From contig CM072866.1 in assembly GCA_036937835.1 (NCBI GenBank), positions 17,502,001 to 17,566,000 on the forward strand: a DNA stretch of 64,000 bases, written 5' to 3'. The translations under genes and the position numbers were made by a program. The notes beneath the pieces were generated by a model, which saw only the letters and a list, made by a program, of their open reading frames with translations, did no database searches and was not told where the DNA came from. Positions 1 to 9,990 of the stretch are shown piece after piece (within the stretch, counting starts at the first letter, position 1; each line of letters opens with the position of its first letter). The stretch is from Pampus argenteus (taxonomy: Eukaryota > Chordata > Actinopteri > Scombriformes > Stromateidae).

Positions 1-1752
1 TCCGTAATATGAAATACTGAACTGAAGTGAAGGAGCTTTTAAAAGCAAGTGTGGATTTGTTTTGGGGGATTTTCACGCCCTTGGTAATTCCAACAATCTT
101 TGCAAATGGATGTTTTCCAAAAGCGAGTCAACCCATGCATTACAAAATGTGAGGCCAGCTTCCTGGACACCTGTTTGGGACACCTGTTAGTACATGATAC
201 ATGGAGTCATCATTAAATGAGCTTCCGATTGCCACCTCGGTGGTATACAACCCATAACCAATCTCTGACCCCATTATTTAAACTCTTAAAGATCCCATCC
301 TGACATGTTTGTGACATGTAGAAATATCTCTCATCCTATCCTTCTCTCTTTGAAAATCCTGAATGAGTATTTAATTTTTACTTTTTAAAAGTTAAACTGC
401 AGGACACAAGATTTCACATACTTCACTAAAAACTGAACCTTCAGTGCATGTACATTTGTACACTTGTCGACTTCAAGTGTCCACATCACACAACAGTAAG
501 GTGAATGATAATGAGGCATAATTTTCAACAGCACAGCACAACATTAAAGTGGAGGAACAAGAAAAGGAGACTTTAAACTCTGGTGAAACATCATATTTTT
601 CCAAACTGTATGTCAAGTCTCGTATATATTTTGTATCAGTATTGTAACATAATTTTGACTGTAATTTGAGTCATTTAATTCTTCTTTTCAAATGATTCGC
701 ATGCAACAACTTGCCATTATCACTTTAGGAACTTTTATGATCGTGAGTAAAATAAACCTCTGTGGGTGTGAACACTTCTTTGTGTTTGTAATGACTGACA
801 CTGATCACTGACACTGTTTTCTGTTTTAGTTGCAAAAAGTGGCAAAACCTTTGATGCTTGACACTTCTGTCAAAATAAAGTTGTTGAAATTTTAAGTAGG
901 GACATAAGCTTTCATAAGTGTCAATCATATGGGTAAATAATAATATATTACATTGATCATCTAAGCACTAAATGGTCAAAAATGGATCAGAATAAGCATT
1001 CAGGTACAATCTCAATCTAATCTGAATCTTTTAATCCAAAGACTAACGTGATATTTGAGTTATATGTATATGCACATAATCAAACAGCTCAAACGATCAA
1101 TCGTGGACAAGAATCAGAAAAAATTATGGCTGGAATTCATGGAGAACAAAAGGAATTCATACATGATGTTTTTTCCATAAGTAGATTAGGTAATATTTTA
1201 TAATTAACCTCTTTTTCCTCTCTGTGTAATCACTTAATTAATGAGCAAATCATCTGGCCCTCAGGTTGCATTTGTTGGTGACTCATCCATACGGGCTCAT
1301 GTTAAGTCAGTGAGCAAGTTCAAACTGTCAGGATACAGATAACCATATTTGCAACTTAACATTCAAATTCTGCCTTTGCCCTTGATAACCAAATGTCAAC
1401 CACTAAATAATTCAATTAAAATGAACCTTCAAAAACAGCATTGCCCTTTGATTGTGTCCTAATGAAGCCTCTCGCTACTTGTCAGTTGAGTCAATGCTTA
1501 ATGTTTTTCTATTTCCTACATGACACATTTGTTTTGTTTCTGCACCCGTCTTGATATGTCTCATACCCCAGATTGATTAGTAATTGGCCATAATGCCACA
1601 AATATAATATAAAATGATTTAATCTCGGCCCTACAATATACGCACAATCAATCCATACAGGAATAGGAGGAGAGGATAAGTCTGGGTGCTTCTCTCCCTT
1701 CCACACACAAAACTTGAGGACGTTTTGAGAAACGCCATCAGCAGCTCTGCCA
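1..1752. other. Presumed CXXC4 intron, no feature recognised
   Basis: AT-rich DNA downstream (in transcript sense) of the CXXC4 coding exon. The open frames here are short and unlike any protein I know. I looked on the minus strand for a terminal exon ending in an RWFF-like peptide and did not see one. Confidence 0.5.
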
Positions 1753-2060
1753 TCACTCTAACCATCTCTTGGTGGTCGGAGGCTGAGGCTTTGTGGGATA
1801 TTGATTCTCCCCATCCAGAGACGGTTTCCATAATTGGTTAAAATGACCGGGTGCAGAGAGGGATGGCTCTCTGCTGAAAACCATTTCCCAGCCCTGCTTG
1901 GAGCTGAGCCAAGCTTGGGGTTGTTCGGATGCGTTCCAGCCCCAGCCTGACTGGCAGCAATTAGGGGTGTCTGAGCCAAGCTCAGCTTGCGCTCCGCACA
2001 AACACCCCTAATTACTGCCAATTAGGCTAGGCGGGTAGGCAGATTTGAGAAGCCGGGGGG
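1753..2060. promoter_or_regulatory. Candidate conserved non-coding element in CXXC4 intron
   Basis: A GC-richer, low-repeat block 130-430 bp past the CXXC4 splice donor. It contains three AATTAGG or CCTAATT cores typical of homeodomain binding sites and the 18-bp inverted repeat listed separately. No long convincing reading frame is present. Conservation is inferred from composition, not measured. Confidence 0.35.
1953..2019. repeat. Near-perfect 18-bp inverted repeat, 31-nt loop
   Basis: The left arm GGCAGCAATTAGGGGTGT (1953-1970) pairs with the right arm ACACCCCTAATTACTGCC (2002-2019) at 17 of 18 positions. The single mismatch would be a G-T or A-C pair, depending on the strand. The loop is 31 nt. 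A further TAATTA-like core abuts the right arm. The RNA would form a stable hairpin in the CXXC4 pre-mRNA intron. Confidence 0.85.
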
Positions 2061-2188
2061 ATGTTCAGGCATGGGTGGGCATGGAAACAATTTTCAAGGG
2101 CTTAGAACGTGACTGGATGAAAAGGTTAATGCTTTGGAGTGCAAGGGGATAATAACAAAAGAAGGGGAAGCAGAGCCCCGGTTCTCAC

Positions 2189-3013
2189 CTCCAGCGATGA
2201 GCCTGGCTTCTTCTTCAGCTCCTCGCATTTCCTAAATTTGCAGATCTGGTGGCCCGTTTTGCGGTTCCGACAACTGCTGCAGACACCGCAGTTGATTAGC
2301 CGCCTGCAGGGTGCACAGACCCCACACCTTTTCCTTTTCTTCTTCGCTGGGTTTCCACTGGATGCCGAGGAATTATTCTGTGGGCAGTCTGCCAGATTGG
2401 CAATTTGAAACGCACTGTCTGTAACGGCTGCTGAGGCTGCGGGGGAGTGAAGGGCTGTCATGACGATGACCCCGGGAGGTAATGAGATGCCCCCTAAAGC
2501 CGGAATAGCGGAAAAAGTTCCAACGCGTTCTGGGAGATTCATTATCTCTGCTTCAGCAGCGCCGCATTTCAGCTTGTTCATGCATTCTCCTGCTAAAGGT
2601 CTGCAGTGTTCGGGGGATAAGGTAGAGAGGAAATTATTATTTGCCATTTGCAGCGTCTCTGGCGGCACGCCAGGCTTCCCCGGCCTCTGGGAGTCATTTC
2701 TATGCATGCTGGTCCTATTAGGGTTTATTGCCGCTGATTTCCTTCCCCAGAGCATGGCGTTATCACAGTTCCAAGGGGACATGCCAATTCTAGCACTGGG
2801 AAAAATGGGTGTTGTGATGCGGGCAATCTTAGCAGTCTGTGGAAATGCCCCATTGGTTTTATAAAAGTTTGCAAAAGACCTGTACCTTTCCATTTCTGCG
2901 TTATAATCCAAAAGCTGACTTAATCCACCATCCTGGAGATTATCCTTTTGTAAGAGAGACACGTCTGCGTTTTGTCCGTTTTCAATGCAAAGCGCATTGT
3001 TTATGTTAGACAT
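2189..3013 (-). CDS. CXXC4: CXXC4 (IDAX), main coding exon, 3' end outside window
   Basis: This exon encodes 275 residues starting at the ATG at 3013 (G at -3). It ends in SSLE at a GAG|GTGAG donor (GT at 2188-2187), exactly between codons. The CXXC zinc finger spans about residues 222-270. Its eight metal-binding cysteines are C230, C233, C236, C242, C245, C248, C258 and C263, and a basic KKKRKR run precedes it. K252-T253-G-H-Q-I257 fits the KTxxxI motif by which IDAX binds the Dishevelled PDZ domain. The known roles of the family are binding unmethylated CpG DNA, inhibiting Wnt/Dvl signalling and controlling TET2 protein level. The N-terminus matches the long human isoform, including MERYRSFA and [11 protein letters not shown], but lacks its alanine and glycine tracts. 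The last exon, coding for about 14 residues ending near RWFF in human, was not found in 1-2188 and probably lies beyond the left edge. The ORF runs on past the donor to 2126, but that tail is intronic. Confidence 0.95.
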
Positions 3014-3127
3014 GGCTGAGGGATGCTCGTCAGTTTTTAGGAGAAGGAAGTTAGGTGACAGTGGCCTTTGTCGAACTGACGTTGGTTATGAACAGTGTGT
3101 TACCATCCTGGTTTATTTTCTCCAGTG
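3014..3127 (-). other. CXXC4: CXXC4 5'UTR part of the coding exon, with splice acceptor
   Basis: Reading the minus strand, a long T-rich tract (3131-3165) runs into TTTTAG at 3133-3128, a textbook acceptor. The exon would therefore start at 3127, 114 nt before the ATG. One short upstream ATG (ATG GTA ACA ... TAA) lies in this leader. The boundary is inferred from motif alone. Confidence 0.55.
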
Positions 3128-3425
3128 CTAAAAGCAAAGAAACAAACAAAGAAAAAGAAAAAAGAACAATTACACATAAAAGAGGCAAATGGTTTCATTG
3201 TAATCAGGTTTCTCTAAAGACAACAGAAATCCTCTGACACATTGTTTATGCTCTGACGTTGCATAATGGAACTAACACAAGTAGTCAGAACTGATCTTCA
3301 TCTGGTGACAATAACCTGATAGCTGTGACAGACCAACATGTCATTATAATAATAGGGAGAAGAATTAGCATAGCTTCAAAAATGCCACACTTTCACGATT
3401 TTTAGATCTCTTGTCAAGGTGTTGT

Positions 3426-3449
3426 TATATATATATATATATATATATA
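3426..3449. repeat. (TA)n microsatellite
   Basis: Uninterrupted TA dinucleotides, 12 units. Confidence 0.95.
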
Positions 3450-3898
3450 GAAGAAAAGTCCAATCAGCTACTTTACAGAGTGAATAAATATATCTGGATA
3501 CTCAAGGGTACATTTCATCGAAATATTAAAAAATGTAATATTCAATCCAAAACATTTTGAAAAGTTAGAGGAAAGACTTCAGATTTTGACAGCAGCAGCA
3601 ACAAACATTTTATATATAATATTTTTTTTAACTGTAGGCCTGTAATTTAAGATCTGCTATGGGTACCTGGAGGAACATATGTTAAATATTCTCTTTCCTT
3701 TTTCCTGAATAGTAGAGGTGGTCCATCCATGTAAACACAACTCTGTCCAGCCTCTTAAGAGCACCTGGTATTCATTCATGACCTGGTCTATTCCATTTAC
3801 TCCATGACACTGACAGCACAGATAGCCACTGGTGAATTTACATCCAGATCATGGACCAGACACCAACTATAGTGTCAGCTGCCTCAGGATCGGATGTA

Positions 3899-3902
<4 letters not shown>

Positions 3903-3931
<29 letters not shown>

Positions 3932-3958
3932 CTGTGTTGGGGTGTGGAGGGGTGCTCC

Positions 3959-3999
<41 letters not shown>
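3903..3999. repeat. Compound (TG)n and (CT)n microsatellites
   Basis: TG units at 3903-3931 and CT units at 3964-3999 are separated by a 32-bp unique spacer. Overlapping frames on both strands are artefacts of these repeats. Confidence 0.95.
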
Positions 4000-4003
<4 letters not shown>

Positions 4004-5087
4004 ACCAGTCTGTCTGGATTTGGTTTCCACAGATAAAAGCCCATTAGACACATCTCCCCCTACTTCCATTACCTTTTTCTGGGCTTTCTCTCTTAATTGC
4101 CAAAGCCGATCCATTGCTGGAACACTAAAGCATTTCAAATCACTTCCATGGTGCTACCCAGCAGCTGTCTCAAACAATAGAAAAAAAAAAAAAAGAATTA
4201 TAAATATGCACACATGGGATTCGTGAGATCTTACTGGGTGGCATTATTATTAAGTCCCCTGGATACTAAAGTGCATCCTCTTCTAAACATGTCCTTAATA
4301 TTTGCCAAAAAGTAGATAACACAATCTAAATATTGTCCCGGTGGCTATATGATATTTTTTTTACATCAAGTCTAGAAGTCTAAATTAACTTTCTAACATG
4401 CACTAAAATATGTTGTTATGTAATAATTTTTTTATTATTATTATTTTGATGGCACAAATGTAAAACCCAGGTGTCCTATCCACCATTCATTCCAGATCTT
4501 GAGGTTCAATGTCGATGTGGCATCCAAAACAACCCGCAGCCACCAGTAAACAAAACCTCCTTGGCTTAATGATCAGCCCTCCTCAGGGTCATTATTACTT
4601 AATCAATTCACCCCTGGAGCGAAATACGCAGCCCAAAGGCAATCAAGTCACGGACATTGATTTTCAGCCTGTAAACAAAGTTTAGAGAGACAGAAATGTT
4701 CAATACTTGGAGCTGGAGAGACACGGAGAAGAGGGAGAGACGAGGGGGGAGAGAGAGAGAGGAGAAAGAGATAGAAGAAAGAAAAGTAAAAAAAAAAAAA
4801 AAGCCACCACGTCCGACGACGAACCATTGTGCTGCCGCTGCGCCACGATGCCATTAATTACACTCAGTCTGGTCTGTGGTGGACATCAGGATCAAAGGTC
4901 ATGCATAGATAATCCCAGAAGAGGGGTGCAATAGAGCAAATAAAAAGCCATAAAAATGAATCTGACATCGGCTGGATCACTTGGCAGTCACACGCGGACA
5001 CAAACCGTGACAGGAAATGAGGAGCAAGACGTATAAAAAGGTTTGACACTGGACACTGGACGGCAATATATGGACGGACAGAGGAAA

Positions 5088-5097
5088 ACATAGAGAA

Positions 5098-5151
<54 letters not shown>

Positions 5152-5191
5152 GAGAGAGAAAGCGAGAGAGAGAGAGGGGGGGGAGAGAGAG
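5088..5191. repeat. (GA)n microsatellite beside possible CXXC4 donor
   Basis: About 100 bp of GA units with a few interruptions and one G-run. On the CXXC4 strand this is a long pyrimidine tract just inside the proposed intron. Confidence 0.95.
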
Positions 5192-5197
5192 CATCAC

Positions 5198-5600
5198 CTA
5201 CCAGGTTCCTGTTGAGAAGAGCTCCCAAGATGCTACCAGCCTGCGACCGTACAGCGGCACATTACTGCGAAGCGATACGTGGGGGGAAATAATGCAAAGA
5301 TACGAGAAGACGCACAGACACAGGCTGCCGGAGGAGAGGAAGGCGAGTGTGTGTGTGTGTGTGTGTGTGCGTGTGTGTGTGTGCGTGTGTGTGTGTGCGT
5401 GTGTTCAGAGCGCTCAAAACAAAAGGACCATTTTTATCGACTTTCTTGTCACGTTAGAAAAAAGGTCGTAAAGTGCATAAATAAGCCCAAAAAAAACCCC
5501 AAAACGTGTCGTAATAAAAGAAAGGGGGTGAAATCGCAGAGTGCGTTAGGTGTTTCCTCTCCTCTTGATCCGGGGGTTGTATTGTGTGTGTCTGCCTGGT
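5198..5600 (-). other. CXXC4: Possible CXXC4 5'UTR first exon (approximate limits)
   Basis: If 3127 is a true acceptor, an upstream exon is needed. The best minus-strand donor I see is CTGGTAG|GTGATG, with its GT at 5197-5196. The proposed exon lies between the (GA)n tract and the CCAAT-bearing region at 5640-5689. Its upstream limit is a guess, and no coding potential is claimed. A CpG-containing stretch at 5240-5300 and a (GT)n tract fall inside it. Confidence 0.3.
5347..5404. repeat. (GT)n microsatellite with GC interruptions
   Basis: GT units broken three times by GC, capable of Z-DNA-type structure, within the proposed CXXC4 leader region. Confidence 0.9.
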
Positions 5601-5760
5601 CTCAGCTCAGCCCGTGTCTCCTGTCGCTGTGTGTGGCTGATTGGTGCTGAGGTGAGGAAGCAGGGATGTGGACACCTACTGATCATTGGCTGGAAATTAC
5701 TATAGAAACACTCGGGAGGTGGGAGGGATGGATGGCTCGGGGCGCCCTACAGGGAAAGAA
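5601..5760 (-). promoter_or_regulatory. Candidate CXXC4 promoter with two CCAAT boxes
   Basis: ATTGG occurs on the plus strand at 5640-5644 and 5685-5689, which reads as CCAAT on the minus strand, 45 bp apart. That is the orientation and spacing expected upstream of a minus-strand start. It supports a CXXC4 transcription start at about 5.5-5.6 kb. No TATA box was identified. Confidence 0.35.
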
Positions 5761-5929
5761 AATATCTACGGGAAATATCAGCGACTTATATATTTCACGA
5801 AATATATATTTATATATAATATATTTCTTTCATGTCGATGCATTTAGAGGAGGAGGAGGGGGTTGTCATCTTGCCAGACGCGTCTTTTAATAATAATTGG
5901 GAAAACTTGTCAAATTAATTTGAATGGAG

Positions 5930-6250
5930 CTGAGCTGTGATTAAGATAAAATGCTTCCGCCGAGCACCCCTCCCCCTCCCCCCCATCCCATCCCAATCTC
6001 CCTTTCCGTCCAGCGACACCCATAATTACTAAGACCTCCGGGATTCATCACCATTATAGATCCCGCCTGCTGGCCACCCATGCCTACAGCTCCCAGGCTG
6101 ACAACACGGGCACGCATGGCACATTTATTCCACGAGTGCGTGGCACTGTGCGTCCATTCATATTGATGCCTAATCTCTGAGGTACAATGAAATTATGAGT
6201 CTAATCAACGTCCCGGATTAATTATTATTTTTCTTCCCTTCTCCATTTAT
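5930..6250. promoter_or_regulatory. Candidate conserved enhancer-like block
   Basis: Mixed-composition DNA without simple repeats. It carries several homeodomain-type cores (ATAATTA, TAATCAA, TTAATTATTATT) and CpG-bearing palindromic pieces such as GGCACGCATGGCAC and GTGCGTGGCAC. It sits just upstream of the proposed CXXC4 promoter. A regulatory role is inference. Confidence 0.3.
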
Positions 6251-6459
6251 CTTGACTGTAGTTAAGAAAAAGTAAACATGGGACCATCACCTCTGTAACT
6301 CCACACTGATGCTAATTATTAATTAATCACCCTTACCAAATGAGCTTTAGTTGCCCTATATAATGCATTTTAGAGACACACTAAAAAAAAAAGTCCAATA
6401 TTGTATATTAAAGCAAAACAAAAAATAAATAAAAAATAAAATAACTGTTTTTACTAGAA

Positions 6460-7020
6460 AGTTTAGGGTAACTTATTTTACACTATATAGGAGTTTTGGC
6501 AGCCTACCACTTCCTAATAAGGCACCCTATACAAAAGACTTATAATAGTTAACAGTAGTTGTAAATGGTTAGTAAATTATTCACTAGATCAGTTATAAAC
6601 CCAGTGTCTCGATATTAACTGTGTACTGCATAAAATATATTTAAAGTGGACCTTTAACCCCCACCATACCAGTTATAGTTTGCTTATCGACTTTTATTTT
6701 AGAAGGCCTGTTTATCTTACACTTATTTGTCATAAGACATAAGCTGCACGTTGCTTTGTTAATGGTTAGTGCATGATTTAATGATGCTTTATAGAACAGT
6801 TATAAGCTTTAGTAAATTGTTAATATTTAGATTTTGGCCCAGATGTTATGCAACCCTGTACACTGTCAGATGGAACCAGTCAAAAGAGGTTCTTGCAAAC
6901 TGGCAACCCAAATGTTCTTCTTATTAATGACTTGATAATTGATGTATAAAGCATAATTAAATTATATAAGAACGCCATTAAGTGCAACTTATAAACCATG
7001 TATCCAGGGTGTGTCATATT
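6460..7020. repeat. Decayed dispersed repeat, copy 1
   Basis: Phrases such as GGGTAACTTATTTTACA, AATAAGGCACCCTA and AATGGTTAGT resemble a family widespread in fish genomes as I remember it. The part at about 6595-6720 recurs in direct orientation near 8385-8510, including an identical 19-mer. No coding capacity was seen. Confidence 0.4.
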
Positions 7021-8384
7021 AGAAAGGGACAGCACATTTTAAGAAATATGTCTAATTAATTATTATCCATCATATCATTATCATCAGGGCTTAAGGTGAC
7101 TCTGCAAGCGTGACCAACTGATTTAAACCCAAGAGATAGATATTCAATATATTATCATATAAGAAAAGCAAATATTTACATAAACAAGGAACAAGAATGA
7201 CACTTAAACGAGTAAATGTTTGACATTTGATGATTAAACTATTGCTAACATGATTGCCCATTAATCAACCATCCCTTTCAGCTCTTTATGGCATATCACT
7301 TAAAAAGACTATGTTTATGAGGAATAAACAATCTAAGCATTGCGTCTACTTTAAGACAGGCGTTGGTGTGTGAGTAAACAGACACACAGCTACACTGACA
7401 CAAGTCAAACAGCCCTTCCAGATGAGCTGTGTGTCACAGGCCTATAGGGTGCTAAAGGCTACACTTTGATGACTTTATTGAGAGCTGGCAGCAGAGCAGA
7501 AAGAAAAACGCTTCCACATTCAATTTTGTTCAATCACATGTTAATCGCCTTTTAGACCTAACTTACTTTAGATGTGATGCTCGGTTAATTAAAGAAACAA
7601 ATTATTCCCTGTCATTCAGGTAACCTCAACTTTGATAATCTATTTACTAAAGTATAAAACGGCTACATACAGTATACAGCTGGTAAGCAGGGACTAGTGA
7701 AATTCACCGATTTGAATGGGCTTTCCCCTCACAGATGTGCTCCTTACAGTTAGATGAGCCCTGTGCTCACGGGATGCTGAACCTGCGCCTGAGCTGACTT
7801 CCAAACTTAGGCTTGGAAGGAAATTTACAGCATCAGATTCATGTCTCTGTAGTTCCACGCCAGCTATGCAATAATGGTGTGTTAACAGAAATTGGTAGGC
7901 GTGGTGACAGAAATGTATATTTAAGTAGATAGGTTGGTTGTTTTTTAGGGATTTGGGTTTAGGTTTGGAGAGGTTAAAGGTAGATTATAATAACAAAGTG
8001 TTGTGTCTGTAAACACATCTTGCTCTCCACTGTCAGCTTTAAAGTATTACTTGTTACTGGTGTGGCCTTTTTTTTTTTCTCCAACCACATCTTCATCTCT
8101 CTTTATGAGCTTTAACTGCTCAAAGTTTTTGGAGCATGTGAACACGTCTATAAACTGCACATCATGATTCTCAGCTGCAGACATGAAATGAGACAAAATG
8201 CAGAGAAAGCATATTGTGTTTCCTCTTTTGCAGATTGATTATAAGGAATCCGTTTCCACTGGAATTATGATAGGATTGTTATTAAGTTGTTCACTGCAAA
8301 GAATATCTTTAAACAATAAAAACATGAATTTAAACTTGACAAAATATATCAAAATGTTTCTTCATAATCATAAAAGTAATAGAC
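7021..8384. other. Intergenic, nothing recognised
   Basis: AT-rich intergenic DNA between the two repeat copies. No convincing reading frame, RNA gene or repeat structure was seen. Confidence 0.5.
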
Positions 8385-8510
8385 AGTGTTCCAATATTAA
8401 ACTGCATTGTATAAAGTCTATTTAATGTTGACTATTATACCCCCACCATACCAGTTACCTTTTGGAATCTTAATTTAAGTCTGTTTATCTTGAACAAATG
8501 TGTCATCTAT
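8385..8510. repeat. Dispersed repeat, copy 2
   Basis: It shares ACCCCCACCATACCAGTTA and flanking words (AATATTAA, GTCTGTTTATCTT) with 6595-6720 in the same orientation. Divergence outside the shared core is high, suggesting two old insertions of one family. Confidence 0.5.
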
Positions 8511-8809
8511 CATCCTATTTTTCATTCTATGTTTTGTCTTTAGTTTTTTTGTTTGTTTGTTTGTTTGCTTCTGTGATGTTTTGAACATTTCTGAACAACA
8601 CATGTCCATTTGACACTACAAAAAAAAAGCATACTTGACATTTTTATTTTTTGCAAGAGTGAGTTTATGAATACATTTGTCTTGACATTTTGCCCAAAAA
8701 ACAGTGATGAATCAGAACTTTTGTTCTTCAACATGAGACACGATTGACAGTTACATTAAAAACCATCCTTGAAGCATTTTATTCCTCAGTATCAGACTCT
8801 GTACATCTC

Positions 8810-9130
8810 TGTGTATGTGAAAGCTCCCCTGTCTGAAAATCATTTTATCTTCCGGAGCGATAATAGCCCCCAGGGGAAATCTGCCTAGGTGGTCCTAACC
8901 TCTGTCTGCAGAGCCATGGCAGTATGTAGGTCTCTAGCAGTGGGAGGCATGAACCCTCATGGCAGGTCTTTGTTCCTGTCTGTGTGCTCCGGCGTCTCCT
9001 CCTTCCCCTGTTTCCCTGGGCTTTTAACTGAAGTCAGAGAAGTAATTAATAACCATGACCCCAGATTTAAATGTAGCACGCATTTAGTCGATGAAAATAG
9101 AATCACGGAGGAGTGAAGTCATAATGCGTG
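8810..9130. promoter_or_regulatory. Candidate conserved non-coding block
   Basis: Repeat-free, more GC-balanced sequence with GCGATAATAGC, AGTAATTAATAACC and GGGGAAATCTGCC segments. Open frames crossing it resemble no known protein. Listed because it stands out against the AT-rich surroundings. Confidence 0.25.
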
Positions 9131-9689
9131 GGTGTTTGAGGGGTGATGGTGTGAATCCATTGATTCATCTGTCTCAATTTGTTCTGAGCACTCATGTCTG
9201 TCAGGGGAACGGCATGTGAAGATACAGGAAACATGGATACTTCAAGTCTGCTTTTCTGTTTTCATGAAACATCTTTTATAAAAAAAATATCATCGTACAT
9301 GAACGATGATGGAAATCCAGTGCAAGAATTCATTTTATATCTCCTATAGTCTCAAGCTTATTCTTCCCTGTTTGGATGCCACACAGTTATAGATTTTAGT
9401 TTCTCGTAGTCACAGTTGTTTTTCAGTGGAAATAGGTAAAAAAAAAAAAAAATCTGACCAGAAAAAGGTGGAGCATGAAGTGTTTCTGATGGGCTCACAC
9501 AGACTGTTATGGTAAACAGCATTCCTCTGAGGCCTTTAAAGCATGAAGTAAAAGACATAGACTGAAAGAGACTGAGAGAGACATATACACACACACAGAG
9601 AGAGAGAGAGGGAGAGCAACTTGGGAAAATAAACAGTATGAGATTATGGGTTTGGCAGTGATGCGCCACAGTGCAGCAGCAACCTTGGC
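9131..9689. other. Intergenic, short GA/CA tracts only
   Basis: Contains an A-run near 9440 and a short CA/GA tract at 9586-9612. The 103-residue minus-strand frame across it is repeat-driven. Confidence 0.5.
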
Positions 9690-9990
9690 AGCATTTATTT
9701 AGAAACCTGCCTCATTTTCTCCTGCAGCCTGTAATGTATGGTGCCCACACCTTGCGCACATTAGCCTTTTGCTGTGATTTGATGTGCATCACCCAGTTTT
9801 ACGCTGCTTTGCTCGGATACAGCTGAGCGATCCCTCCTCCCTTTGCCATCGCCTGCTAATTGGAGTGTATAGAGCACCCTTAATTATCCAGTTAGTAGCT
9901 TTGCCGAGAGAAAGCCGACTCCTGGCACACAATCTTGTACAGATGACAGAACCTACACACACAATCGCTTCCGCAGAAAACTTAAAGTAA
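9690..9990. promoter_or_regulatory. Candidate conserved non-coding block
   Basis: Low-repeat sequence with CTAATTGGAG, CTTAATTATCC and GCGCACATTAGC words typical of vertebrate developmental enhancers. The 68-residue frame on the plus strand matches nothing I know. No alignment was possible. Confidence 0.25.

Larger units (their letters stand above)
3128..5197 (-). other. Presumed CXXC4 5'UTR intron, microsatellite-rich
   Basis: The segment between the proposed donor and the coding-exon acceptor holds (TA)n at 3426-3449, (GT)n at 3903-3931, (CT)n at 3964-3999, an A-rich run near 4185 and long (GA)n at 5088-5191. Open frames here are translations of the simple repeats. It may hold regulatory DNA near 4600-4960, but I cannot show it. 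Confidence 0.35.

Noticed and set aside
1..2188. Terminal CXXC4 exon
   Set aside because: I searched the minus strand for an RWFF-like C-terminus and found none; it is probably outside the window.
2460..2864. 134-codon plus-strand open frame
   Set aside because: It lies wholly antisense to the CXXC4 coding exon; a shadow of the real frame.
3832..4226. Several overlapping open frames on both strands
   Set aside because: They are translations of the TG and CT microsatellites (VCVCVC, SLSLSL, RERERE).
4977..5228. Minus-strand frames rich in SLSLSL
   Set aside because: Products of the (GA)n repeat.
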